From Distichodus sexfasciatus (lineage: Eukaryota > Chordata > Actinopteri > Characiformes > Distichodontidae), in contig JAVGVS010000011.1 in NCBI GenBank assembly GCA_032718565.1, forward strand, positions 5,342,869 through 5,406,868: 64,000 nt of DNA. Reading direction: 5' to 3'. Shown piece by piece: positions 23,801 through 29,364 of this stretch (the stretch's first letter is position 1; each line of letters starts with the position of its first letter). The notes beneath the pieces were generated by a model. The model saw nothing but the letters and a program-made list of their open reading frames with translations. It did not search any database and had not been told where the DNA came from. The position numbers and the translations under genes were made by a program.

Positions 23801-26003
23801 GTTTCATAATATGTCAGTCATAATCAGCAACAAAATTACAAATAAGGCTTGAGATTTTCAGTATAGTAAAATTTTGAGCATATTATTACAGTTATTTAAT
23901 GTATGAAAACAAACAGCATTTTTCATCATATTCTGATTTTTTGAGATGCTCTAATACCGGGGTCCCCAACCACAGAAAATGGTCCAAAATAAAAACTGGT
24001 CTGTGGTGCCAAAAAGGTTGGGGATCTCTGCACAAGTACATAATATCTGCATGTCTGAAATTCTCCTTAATCCCCACAAGAGGGCAGTAGCTAATGACCT
24101 CATTCTCTTTGTTGGTCCTGGTTTTCTTGCTGTAGCCTTCCTTGTCTATTATGTAACTTTTTTGAATGACTTTTTGTGTTTTGTAATGTTGTGTTCCAGG
24201 TGGGTGCTCTGTGCTAACCATACAGAACCAGTAAAGGGCTTCTTGGGGAGATTCCTGAGGCGGAAGCTTCTGGAAATGGAGATCAGCAGTCGTACCCGTA
24301 ACGCAGAGTTGGTGAAGATCATCGAGTGGATTCCGTGCGTCTGGCAGCATCTGAACAGCTTCCTGGAGACACACAGCTCCTCTGATGTCACCATCGGTGG
24401 GTTCATTAGCACTCACATGTAGGGCTGCAACTAATGATTATTTTCATATTTGATTACTTGGTAAAAAAATTTTGATTGATCTATTAGTTGGTTGTTTTGA
24501 AGTAGACATAGAAAAACACATGATAGATACATTATTTTTTACATTATTATTTACATCTAATGTTTAATATTTCTAATGATTTAAAGAATTTTAATATATT
24601 TTACACATGAAAAAAAAGACAAATTCAGAAGCTTCGTAATAAGGTTTAAATCATCACACCTTGCATTTTAAAGAAGTAAATCTGTATAAACACACCTAGC
24701 TGGAGCTCACCTGTACTCTGAAATGGACTTTCCTCTCTAGGCCCACGCCTCTTCCTGTCCTGTCCCATGGATGTGGAGGGCTCTCAGGTTTGGTTTACTG
24801 ACCTGTGGAACTACTCCATCATTCCCTACCTGCTGGAGGCTGTGCGAGAGGGCCTGCAGGTAAGGACAAGCTTGTTTTAGCCAGTTCAAACATTTTATTG
24901 CACTTTTATGAAGCCATGCATAGGGTTAATGGTTCATGGTTCAGTATAGGGCTGGGCGATAAGGTCTCAAATCAGTATCACGATTAAATGAACATTTTAC
25001 CTCAATTACAATTAAGATTAGATCTAACAGAGGTTCTGAATGTCGGTTTCGATTCGTTGTCCAGTCGTAGTTCAGCATAATCACAAGTACTGTGCGTGTG
25101 TTAGCTGTACGGCAGAAAGGCAGCGTGGGAGGATCCGGCTCGGTGGGTGATGGAGAGTTTCCCGTGGGCCTCCAGCCCCCAGCAGCATCAGTGGCCTCCT
25201 CTCCTGCAGCTGCGGCCGGAGGATGTGGGCTTCGACGGCTACGCTCTAGCGCGAGAGACCAGCCCGGGAAAGCAGGGCACCCAGGACGAGTCGGATGGAG
25301 ATCCACTGGTGAGCATTCAAATCAGATTTCCAGTACTAGATGAAATTTTTATTTTTACAAACAAGCTTTTAGAATGTTGTTTGCATTTTTAGAAAATACA
25401 GATATTCCTCGATTTACAATGAAGTTGCGCTCCGATGACCCCATGATCCCATCATAACTTGTAAATATTGTAAGTTGAGACATGGCTACCAGCAGGAGAC
25501 ATACAGAAAAAAATATGCGCTCGAACACAGAGGGAACTGAACTTTGTTGATCGCCAGTAAGAGTGAAGCGTGTCACAGAGCAGGAGATGCATACATCTCG
25601 GCAGCGTCTCAACGTATTGTATCGCTTACGCTGCTACATTTGCCTGTCACAGGAAACGTAATTATTTTTACAATTTTGTCATATCGTTGTCGTCAATTTA
25701 AAATCTTAAAACGTCGAACCATTGTAACTTTGGGACCATCTCTATATCCAGACCTTCTCCTTACTGTATCTTAGCTTCTTATTGAACAGTACCAAAGTTC
25801 TTTTTTGGTGGTTAAATGTGCTGTCAAGCTTGTTAATGAGACCCAATTGATCTTTTAACCTCTTTTTGGCATTGTAGGTGAATATGTTAATGAGGCTTAA
25901 GGAGGCGGCCCACTGCAGCGGCCCGACGAACTACGACAGCGACTCCAACAGCACCAGTAACAATGATGATGTCTTGGAGCCCTCGCTGAAATCAACACTA
26001 TGA
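260..26003 (+). CDS. nav2: nav2 (neuron navigator 2), 3' portion, 19 exons, 5' end outside window
   Basis: Joined exons: 260-283, 2103-2177, 7626-7709, 8018-8129, 8852-9012, 13827-13835, 15596-15774, 17289-17442, 17530-17677, 17788-17885, 19617-19712, 20459-20627, 21064-21299, 22886-23049, 23263-23334, 24200-24396, 24741-24859, 25105-25308, 25878-26003. Every junction is GT-AG and the total of 2427 nt stays in frame, giving 808 residues. Residues 9-90 and about 217-292 are heptad-rich coiled coils. From about 357 an AAA+ module follows, with Walker A GPSGTGKS at 474-481 and a Walker B-like VVILDN at 543-548. Neuron navigators are large cytoskeleton-associated proteins, related to C. elegans UNC-53, that act in neurite outgrowth and cell migration; the ATPase-like module is C-terminal. 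The exon-by-exon match to human NAV2 is recalled, not computed. Adjacent dbx1 favours nav2 over nav1 or nav3. The actin- and microtubule-binding N-terminal half, including the calponin-homology domain, lies upstream of the window. Confidence 0.93.
893..940 (+). repeat. SINE 3'-tail fragment
   Basis: Contains ctctggataagaatgtttgc followed by taaatgctgtaaa, the 3' end common to many fish tRNA-SINEs (tctggataagagcgtctgctaaatg type). Only the tail is present. Confidence 0.55.
963..1796. mobile_element. Tc1/mariner-like non-autonomous element with nested inverted repeats
   Basis: Outer inverted ends: left CAGTACTGTGCAAAAGTC at 963-980; the right end (about 1779-1796), reverse-complemented, differs at one base. 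A second internal inverted pair of about 36 bp (about 1135-1170 and 1735-1768) includes GGCAAAACCAGTCGCTTGT. TA precedes the left end; the right flank is AA. No transposase frame is present. Confidence 0.7.
2103..2177 (+). CDS. nav2: nav2 exon, start of coiled coil
   Basis: 25 codons starting IRKLRRELEASQEKVSTL, phase 0 at both ends, acceptor tgtgtttag, donor gtgagt. The heptad pattern with charged flanks matches the NAV2 coiled coil before the AAA+ region. Confidence 0.93.
2437..2815. mobile_element. hAT-like MITE (TAGGGCTGGGT ends)
   Basis: Starts TAGGGCTGGGTATCG and ends AACCCAGCCCTA, so the termini are inverted. Flanks ATGAATCT and ATAAATAT agree at 6 of 8 positions, consistent with an old 8-bp target duplication. 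The interior has paired GATTCGATT/AATCGAT motifs. Confidence 0.7.
2963..3262 (-). repeat. interspersed repeat family R3, copy 1
   Basis: On the minus strand it aligns with the copies at about 12050-12850 and 18944-19440, sharing gaaatcactttttaaat, caaaacatttc and a ccgcggcc/tggtcc-type block. No open frame. Class uncertain. Confidence 0.65.
4521..4743 (-). repeat. tRNA-derived SINE family A
   Basis: Read on the minus strand: a tRNA-like head with a box-B-like ggttcgaacccc, a central block with ggtactcatgagca, and a tail with ttcaaaatgacaaataatca. The same family occurs at 6571, 8305, 20700 and 22192. Confidence 0.7.
5788..6439. mobile_element. MITE with TATTAGA-type ends
   Basis: Left end ttattagagatgacgccgat and right end cgtgccatgtctaata are imperfect inverted repeats. 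Both sides carry GATCGG/GTATCG motifs. No coding potential. Confidence 0.5.
6571..6813 (-). repeat. tRNA-derived SINE family A
   Basis: Minus-strand copy: tail tcacaatgacaaacaatcac, central block around 6660-6740, and head with tggtagcgtaacggttaggg. More diverged than the copy at 20700. Confidence 0.65.
7591..7620. repeat. (GT)n microsatellite at a nav2 splice acceptor
   Basis: About 15 uninterrupted GT dinucleotides directly before the tacag acceptor of the exon at 7626. Confidence 0.95.
7626..7709 (+). CDS. nav2: nav2 exon, coiled coil continued
   Basis: 28 codons beginning AHLVAAFEQSLGNMTIRLQ, phase 0. The acceptor lies right after a (GT)n microsatellite (7591-7620), which therefore forms most of the region where a polypyrimidine tract would be expected. 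Donor gtaagt is followed by another GT run. Confidence 0.95.
7711..7875. repeat. GT-flanked interspersed repeat with cttgtactt / gaggtcctcact ends
   Basis: Between two GT runs: ttcttgtacttgctacttag near 7732 and ctactatataagtacaag near 7832 form an inverted pair enclosing gaggacattt and gaggtcctcact. This is a common style of fish repeat; the class is not assigned. Confidence 0.5.
8018..8129 (+). CDS. nav2: nav2 exon, end of first coiled coil
   Basis: 112 nt encoding DTELNELRTTIELLKKQNSA and then an alanine/asparagine/proline linker. It ends after the first base of a codon completed at 8852. Acceptor ctgcag, donor gtcaag. Confidence 0.93.
8305..8528. repeat. two SINE A pieces in inverted orientation
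   Basis: 8305-8450 reads forward (ggttcaagtcctggac; ggtaccactgaggtactcat) and 8451-8528 reads in reverse (ggtaccttgctcacgagtac; ggtccaggactgg), giving a palindromic arrangement. Confidence 0.6.
8818..8847. repeat. (CT)n tract serving as polypyrimidine tract
   Basis: An almost pure CT run adjoining the tgcag acceptor at 8848-8851. Confidence 0.9.
8852..9012 (+). CDS. nav2: nav2 exon, serine-rich and basic linker
   Basis: 161 nt encoding a serine-rich stretch (DRQHSSDSVSSITSATSHSS) and a lysine-rich end NKKKRKNW. The acceptor is preceded by a long (CT)n tract at about 8818-8847. Donor gtgagt. The TAA seen in another frame at 8889 is not in the reading frame. Confidence 0.94.
9592..10055. mobile_element. 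hAT-like MITE (TAGGGsTGGGCGATA ends)
   Basis: Left TAGGGCTGGGCGATA; right end reverse-complemented is TAGGGGTGGGCGATA. Flanking 8-mers ATCCTTGT (9584-9591) and ATCCTTAT (10056-10063) form a 7/8 target-site duplication, as expected for hAT elements. 464 bp, no transposase. Confidence 0.85.
11156..11546. mobile_element. MITE with CCCTTAGCAAAAAGTAGT inverted ends and internal AGTATACTT repeats
   Basis: The left end (about 11156-11173) and the right end (about 11529-11546) are perfect inverted copies of CCCTTAGCAAAAAGTAGT. The interior is dense in agtatactt/aagtatact palindromes. Confidence 0.8.
11645..11790 (-). repeat. tRNA-SINE family B, partial copy
   Basis: Minus-strand copy with gacactggataagagtgtct near the tail and cttgagcaagacccttaacc in the body. 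It is directly followed by a second copy at 11816. Confidence 0.65.
11816..11998 (-). repeat. tRNA-SINE family B, near full length
   Basis: On the minus strand: head ggtggcctagtagttaggat, box-B-like gagtttgaatcc, body gagcaagaccaaggttgctc and tail ctctggataagagcatccgc. About 180 bp. Confidence 0.75.
12050..12850 (+). repeat. interspersed repeat family R3, copy 2, split by a SINE
   Basis: 12050-12092 and 12458-12850 together align with 18944-19440: ccgtgacatgcaat, ctgaaatcactttt, cagaacatttc, gatgatttgg, gaaaacccctaaattatatc, atcccggtagtaact. The SINE at 12093-12457 interrupts it. Confidence 0.75.
12093..12457 (-). mobile_element. tRNA-SINE family C with 13-bp target duplication
   Basis: On the minus strand it starts gggcggcacgatggcccagt, has box B gggttcgaaccctgg, and ends with gggattaagcggttcagata. 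Flanked by ACTACTGAAATCA at 12080-12092 and 12458-12470, a perfect 13-bp duplication, the signature of LINE-mediated insertion. Confidence 0.85.
13010..13165 (+). repeat. tRNA-SINE family B
   Basis: Head gatggtggtctagtggttag, box-B-like gagtttgaatctt, body ccttaaccctaagttgctct and diverged tail gtcgctctgcataagaacga. Confidence 0.7.
13827..13835 (+). CDS. nav2: nav2 9-nt microexon (VYE)
   Basis: GTTTATGAG sits between acceptor ttggacag and donor gtaagt and adds Val-Tyr-Glu between the KKRKNW and LRSSFKQAF exons without changing frame. Human NAV2 (recalled) has a similar three-residue insertion (VNE) at this point, which supports a real microexon. Skipping it would also keep the frame, so regulated inclusion is plausible. 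Confidence 0.8.
14728..14865 (+). repeat. SINE/LINE 3'-end fragment related to family C
   Basis: ccctgcggtgtgttggctcc, then a gataggctccggtccccc block and ggttcggataatgaatgaat: the tail shared with the element at 12093, in opposite orientation and without the tRNA head. GC-rich in AT-rich intron. Confidence 0.65.
15596..15774 (+). CDS. nav2: nav2 exon, LRSSFKQAF region
   Basis: 179 nt beginning LRSSFKQAFSKKKPPKSASS and continuing with HSDVEEMTDSSLASSP, a conserved NAV linker. The last part (a GRTPTSGPAH-like stretch) looks less conserved than the rest. Acceptor tttctgcag, donor gtaagg; two bases of the last codon are carried into 17289. Confidence 0.95.
15968..16274. repeat. foldback: two direct copies and one inverted copy of a ~80-bp unit
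   Basis: Direct copies begin gctgctctttgct at 15968 and 16175. The inverted copy at about 16088-16168 pairs with about 16190-16274; both carry gtgtaacattagacc / ctccagtgtgaaagtcat and the cagttcagtagcaagaaaaa end. Loop about 20-25 bp. Confidence 0.8.
16701..17132. mobile_element. hAT-like MITE with perfect 8-bp target duplication
   Basis: AGTGTGGA occurs at 16693-16700 and again at 17133-17140. The termini have inverted CGACCGATATTGG / CCTAT..AGGTCGGCC-like sequence, and GGCCGATA repeats lie inside each end. 432 bp, no open frame. Confidence 0.85.
17289..17442 (+). CDS. nav2: nav2 exon, second coiled coil
   Basis: 154 nt encoding ISECTDSEAETVMQLRSELR and then DKEMKLTDIRLEALSSAHQ, ending RESMNRMQ. 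This is one of the best conserved NAV blocks. Acceptor gatccag, donor gtatcg. Confidence 0.96.
17530..17677 (+). CDS. nav2: nav2 exon, end of second coiled coil and Ser-rich linker
   Basis: 148 nt beginning LEIEKLKTENDRLRMDSRGS, followed by a serine-rich linker ending LTESTSL. The donor gtatga leads into a (CA)n tract. One base is carried into the next exon. Confidence 0.95.
17788..17885 (+). CDS. nav2: nav2 exon before the AAA+ module
   Basis: 98 nt encoding DMLLEDSGDGSSRKEGRHVK and VVVSLDRDSERKQ. The acceptor (gtgttag) follows a (GT)n tract and donor is gtaaga. Confidence 0.95.
18031..18690. mobile_element. MITE with perfect 19-bp inverted ends
   Basis: GGCTACGTTCACACTGCCA at 18031-18049 is perfectly inverted at 18672-18690. 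Subterminal caaatcggattttt / caaatccgatctga motifs are also paired. The flanks show no clear target duplication. The long frames inside are chance frames. Confidence 0.85.
18944..19440 (+). repeat. interspersed repeat family R3, copy 3
   Basis: Starts ggggtgctgaaatgaatcac (complement of the right end of the copy at 12050-12850) and carries the gaaatcactttttaaatc, ggtggttttctggcta and aatcccggtagtaactg blocks in the same order. No open frame. Confidence 0.7.
19617..19712 (+). CDS. nav2: nav2 exon, N-terminal edge of AAA+ region
   Basis: 32 codons, phase 0, beginning ECKPHNFLIGCIGVSGKTKW and ending RRLFK. IGCIGVSGKTKW superficially resembles a P-loop, but the canonical Walker A lies in the exon at 21064. 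Confidence 0.96.
19848..20343. mobile_element. AT-rich MITE with GGGCCnGTTTACACATATG ends
   Basis: The left end GGGCCCGTTTACACATATG (19848) and the reverse-complemented right end GGGCCAGTTTACACATATG match at all but one base. The interior repeats atgtgtaaac/gtttaca and aaaaatat units. Confidence 0.85.
20459..20627 (+). CDS. nav2: nav2 exon, AAA+ region
   Basis: 169 nt encoding EYLIHVDPVTQLGLNSDSVL and then GYSIGDVQR...ELLPCGYLVGD. Acceptor gtctccag, donor gtacta; one base is carried into 21064. Confidence 0.96.
20700..20943 (+). repeat. tRNA-derived SINE family A, full-length-like
   Basis: Head ggggcagttggtagcgtaat (box-A-like), diverged box B aatttgaatctcag, ggtactcatgagcaaggcac, then tgcccactgctccttcacag, and tail gttcacaatgacaaataatc. 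Confidence 0.8.
21064..21299 (+). CDS. nav2: nav2 exon with Walker A motif
   Basis: 236 nt. It contains HRRIILSGPSGTGKSFLAAR, with the nucleotide-binding GPSGTGKS (residues 474-481 of the partial protein). It ends in FNVDNKSTK at donor gtgaga. Confidence 0.97.
22192..22444 (+). repeat. tRNA-derived SINE family A, full-length-like
   Basis: Head ggggcagttggtggcataac, box B gcaggttcaaatccag, ggtactcatgagcaaggtag and tail gttcacaatgacaaataatc. Best-preserved box B of the family here. Confidence 0.8.
22886..23049 (+). CDS. nav2: nav2 exon with Walker B-like motif and serine run
   Basis: 164 nt: ELKQYLTHLSEQ, then cysteine followed by six serines encoded by a pure AGC run (22925-22942), then VPLVVILDNMHHAGSLGDVF. 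The Walker B segment ends in Asp-Asn rather than Asp-Glu. Donor gtgtgt; two bases of a Cys codon are completed at 23263. Confidence 0.95.
22925..22942 (+). repeat. nav2: coding (AGC)6 run in nav2
   Basis: Six perfect AGC codons give six serines in the AAA+ region just before Walker B. It lies in a loop that is already serine/asparagine-rich and variable in recalled NAV2 sequences. Confidence 0.9.
23263..23334 (+). CDS. nav2: nav2 exon, AAA+ core
   Basis: 72 nt encoding PYIIGTMNQATSSTPNLQLH and HHF, a very strongly conserved NAV segment. The asparagine in TMNQA is at the place where AAA+ proteins often have sensor 1; that reading is inference. Acceptor catcacag, donor gtacgg. Confidence 0.96.
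23435..23951. mobile_element. Tc1/mariner-type MITE, TA-flanked
   Basis: Left end GTACATCTCCAAAAATTAG; right end reverse-complemented GAGCATCTCAAAAAATCAG. TA dinucleotides flank both sides (23433-23434 and 23952-23953). 517 bp, no transposase. Confidence 0.8.
23956..24032. mobile_element. remnant hAT (Charlie-like) element
   Basis: ccggggtccccaaccacaga near 23957 and aaaaaggttggggatctctg near 24012 are inverted ends around a short core with tggtctgtggtgcc. Internally deleted. Confidence 0.55.
24200..24396 (+). CDS. nav2: nav2 exon, AAA+ C-terminal part
   Basis: 197 nt encoding WVLCANHTEPVKGFLGRFLR, then RKLLEMEISSRTRNAELVKI and ending SSSDVTI. The arginine-rich GRFLRRKL region matches other NAVs. 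Acceptor gttccag, donor gtgggt. Confidence 0.96.
24422..24500. mobile_element. MITE fragment (agggctgcaactaatgatta)
   Basis: One recognisable end of a common fish MITE type, with no matching partner end nearby. Confidence 0.45.
24741..24859 (+). CDS. nav2: nav2 exon, C-terminal domain
   Basis: 119 nt encoding PRLFLSCPMDVEGSQVWFTD and LWNYSIIPYLLEAVREGLQ. Acceptor ctctctag, donor gtaagg. Confidence 0.96.
24947..25030. mobile_element. MITE fragment (agggctgggcgataagg)
   Basis: Shares its terminal agggctgggcgata with the intact element at 9592, but no inverse end follows before the nav2 exon at 25105. Confidence 0.5.
25105..25308 (+). CDS. nav2: nav2 exon, C-terminal domain
   Basis: 68 codons, phase 0: LYGRKAAWEDPARWVMESFP, SSPQQHQWPPLLQLRPEDVG and then a more variable serine/glycine tail ending DGDPL. 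Acceptor gtgttag, donor gtgagc. Confidence 0.96.
25395..25755. mobile_element. putative DNA transposon remnant
   Basis: attcctcgatttacaatgaa at about 25404 and aacgtcgaaccattgtaact at about 25711 look like diverged inverted ends, of a type seen in pogo/Tigger-like MITEs. Weakly supported. Confidence 0.4.
25878..26003 (+). CDS. nav2: nav2 terminal coding exon
   Basis: 41 codons plus TGA: VNMLMRLKEAAHCSGPTNYD, then SDSNSTSNNDDVLEPSLKST and a final Leu. The ending (S-L-x-S-T-L) matches the NAV2 C terminus. Acceptor attgtag. Confidence 0.96.
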   Translation: MNMLMRLKEAAHCSGPTNYDSDSNSTSNNDDVLEPSLKSTL

Positions 26004-27686
26004 AGCTGTGCATCTTTAATTTCAAACAGTATCACGGGGTACAGGTAACTCTGTAAATTAGCACAGCTTTCATGAAAAATTGTGCGGATTTGATTGGAAG
26101 CATCAAGGAAGCCATAAATGACTATCAAAAATGATTACTTACATCAATGACTCTCTTAACATGCAATCAAATCTGCCAACTTTGCCATGGGCCAAACATT
26201 CCAGTACATGCATTAAAGGAAGATGAGGCGCTTTGCACTTTGGAAAAAATGTCCTATAGATGGCGCCATAACGTTTCTGTTGACCTGGGAATGCAGCCGT
26301 CTCTGGGCAGGTTTTGTCTGCAGCCTGCTGCTTCCCAACAAATCAGTTTTGCAAATAATTAAGAACATTCCAGTGAATCTTTATCTCAGCCTCTCAACCT
26401 TACATACACAACTCAAGGACACTGAGGTGCTGTGACAGATTTTCGTCAAGCAGCCTTTTGTGTGAGTGTCAGTGCACTCAGAAGTTTATGGTGCTAGTCT
26501 CACCTAACAATGCCTTGCTACTTTTGTACCAACAAAATCTCAAATGCTGCAACTGTTTACACATCGACGCCACGATGTGGTTGCCTTCAAAGTGGCGCTT
26601 AGCTGCGGATCTCTTGCTTGAGATGAGACTTGCTTTCCAGAAATCAGATGTCATATCTGGGTAAACACAAGCTTTGTAAAAAGTCAAACCCAGTGAGATT
26701 TTTGTGAATAATCTCCTGCATTTCATACTTTGATGCCACTGGTGATCAGGTGATCAGACCTGCTCTGGGTTTACAAGAGAAGTAAAGAAATGCGTTGTCT
26801 AATGTTGATTGACTTACATTTCTTCAAGCTGATTAGTATAAATGGAGCTTGTTTATCACAATTTACAAACACATTTTGTCTTGCTGTAATGTCTCAGTAT
26901 TATTACTGGTGCTGTATTGCATTTAAAATCGTATCAGATGTAAGTCTCTCTCCCGTCAGGGTTTTTCTCTGGTGCATGCTGGTTATAATGTGAGAGTGAC
27001 ATGTGAAAATTGTCTTTAGTTTGAGAGTCTGATTGTACAAACTGAAAGCAGAGTGGGGAAGCATATCAGCTGGATGAATCTGCTTCGTTTGGGACGGGGG
27101 GCTTTGGCATGCTGAGTGAACCACTTGGGAGCTTTAGCTTCCTCATCCATTTTCACACGTTGTAAAGGAGGGACTCTGTTTTGAACTTTCTGCACCTGCA
27201 AAATGAAGAGCTTCTCAAGTTTTCAACTGCATGTGACATCTGACTTTGGACAACCTCACAAAGACTCTCTCAACGGTCCTTTAAAAGTGAAACTATGCAA
27301 TAATCCTGTTTATTAGCTGGAGGGTCTTGTTGTGTCTTGCTCACAAGTTCTGTTCACTGTTGAGCCCATTTGTGAATAATTTCCACATGTGCATTTTGGA
27401 GGTTGTAAATGTTTAGATGAATATAATCCTTGATCTGGTGACAACCCTATACCTGCAATGATGTATATGTGAAATGCCCTGAAAGTTTGTCTTTGTATAT
27501 TTTCACTTGTATATTGTTTGTAAATATTAAACCTAAAGCCAGAAATAATTGTTTTATAATAGCTCTTTAAATGAATAAATGAATGATGTAGAGCTGAGTT
27601 TCCTACCACCTGTAGGCACTTCAGCTTTATTTTTCAGAAATTGTTTGAGGTTATTCAGACAATAAATGTGATGACTTTAATGTGAC
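26004..27686 (+). other. nav2: nav2 3' untranslated region (end estimated)
   Basis: No splice acceptor or coding segment follows the stop codon. Candidate polyadenylation hexamers AATAAA occur at 27574-27579 and 27661-27666; the second is followed by a TG-rich stretch (tgtgactcagttgtgac) suitable as a downstream element. The 3' end is inferred. Confidence 0.6.
27574..27666 (+). terminator. candidate polyadenylation signals of nav2
   Basis: Two AATAAA hexamers, at 27574 and 27661. The distal one has a GT/T-rich region within 30 nt. Which one is used cannot be seen from sequence. Confidence 0.5.
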
Positions 27687-29088
27687 TCAGTTGTGACTTT
27701 TTAATTATTAAGTGCTATTTTGGAAAAATCTTTCCAAAATGGAAAAATATTCCAAGGAATTATCTAAGTGAGATAACATATCAATAAATGTGTTTTTTAA
27801 ATCTATTTAATTAAACATCTGAAACTTTGGTGTTCGTTAGGATGTAGAAGATGCTACGTTGCAGTGATTATTAAATTATAATGTAATAGTCTTCATAATA
27901 TATAAAATAATCTAAACATGACGGTATTATAGAGAATTAAGTTTCCTATTTGTAACGTGTTATTAAACGTAGATCTTTTTGAGTGCTTATTTATTTATTT
28001 GTTTGTTTGTTTGTTTATTTATTTATTGCAATATAGCCTGTGATAAAATAGTGGTTATTAAAACGCCATATATTATTTCTTTATAAAGTCATTAGACAGA
28101 TATTCATTTTTTTCTTTTTGGTTTTTAATATGCAAAAATATTTTCCCAAGTATATACATATTGTCTTAAAAAACATCATACAAAATAATATATGACATAA
28201 GTTATACATTTAACATCTACATATTTTAGATTAATTGTGTAAAATCTAAACGAAAATGTGTGGATTTCAGTAATCTATAAAACATCAAAAATATTCAACA
28301 ATATCCATACGTACAAAATATCCACAAAAATAACAATGTACAAAAAAGATAGCCGCTGCAAAAACGCAGCAAACAGCAAAACCCATGTCTGTTGAAACGC
28401 GCCCTTCGTAAACCATTATTTGAAGTCGTAAATGACATATTTAATCACATCCGAAAACAGAATGCAATGTTTTAATGGTTAAGTGCAAGTAATTAGAACT
28501 TTCCGAACTCTGGGGAGTGGAGAATGCCACGCCGTTCTCCATAAACAAGTCTTCTAAGGCATCGAAATCGATTAAAATAGATTGAAATCGATCATTTTGT
28601 TGTTACCTGTCGTTTAACAGGAACCGGAAACATAAAGCAACTCTTAGTTAGCAAAAAACATTGACTACTGTCAGTACCAAATTTGTACCGTAAAACGTTG
28701 CGTTCTTGCTCGATTTCAGTTAAATCAGTAATCACTTAAACGTCACAAAAGATACTTGAATGTGATCATTACAGAAATCAATGAAATTTGTTGGTAAGGT
28801 CACTGAAATAAGCAAGCGCATGTGCAGAACAGAACAGATTGGATACTGACAATCGCTACCGGGGCACCCAGGTGGAACACCGCTCTCCCACGTGACGTGA
28901 ATGCAACATTGTGGGACTAAAAACCTGCATTCCCACGCTTAAGACTTCTGCCCAGATCACGTAAGACATTCGGGTACTATTTGGTATTAAATGATTATTA
29001 ATGTACTATAATATACCAGTTTTGACGCCGCGCTACAATTTGGAACAGTAGTGTGCAGTAGGCTACAAATGGCGTCACGTTTTCACGG
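27687..29088. other. AT-rich spacer between the convergent nav2 and dbx1 genes
   Basis: About 1.4 kb separating the 3' ends. It must contain the dbx1 3' UTR on the minus strand; several TTTATT hexamers (AATAAA on the minus strand) lie at about 27984-28025 in a (TTTA/TTTG)n stretch, but none can be chosen confidently. No coding sequence is seen. Confidence 0.5.
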
Positions 29089-29364
29089 CTACGACACGGT
29101 TATTTCTTCGTCTTCAGAGTCTGATGAGTCCGAATGCTTGCTGGAGTGGAAAGGTGACGTGAGACGCGAGTCCGAACCGTTGAAAAGCTCCTCTCTTGCC
29201 AGAGTTTCGCCATCGGTATCACTCTTCTTACCCACGTCGCTAAGGTCCGGGTGGGGGTTCATTTTCGTGGGTAGCGTCTGTTCTCTGCAGCCTCCTGTCG
29301 ACAGGAGTTCCCGCTCTTTGGAATTGCGCCATTTCATTCGGCGGTTTTGGAACCATATTTTTAC
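29089..29364 (-). CDS. dbx1: dbx1 exon 4, homeodomain helix 3 and C terminus
   Basis: 276 nt including TAG: VKIWFQNRRMKWRNSKEREL, CREQTLPTKMNPHPDLSDVG and an acidic SDSSDSEDEEITVS end. Acceptor ttattctag on the minus strand. Confidence 0.96.
   Translation of the reverse strand, partial: VKIWFQNRRMKWRNSKERELLSTGGCREQTLPTKMNPHPDLSDVGKKSDTDGETLAREELFNGSDSRLTSPFHSSKHSDSSDSEDEEITVS

Noticed and set aside
23979..24422. 147-codon frame spanning a nav2 exon
   Set aside because: Only 24200-24396 is coding; the rest is intron and transposon remnant read through.
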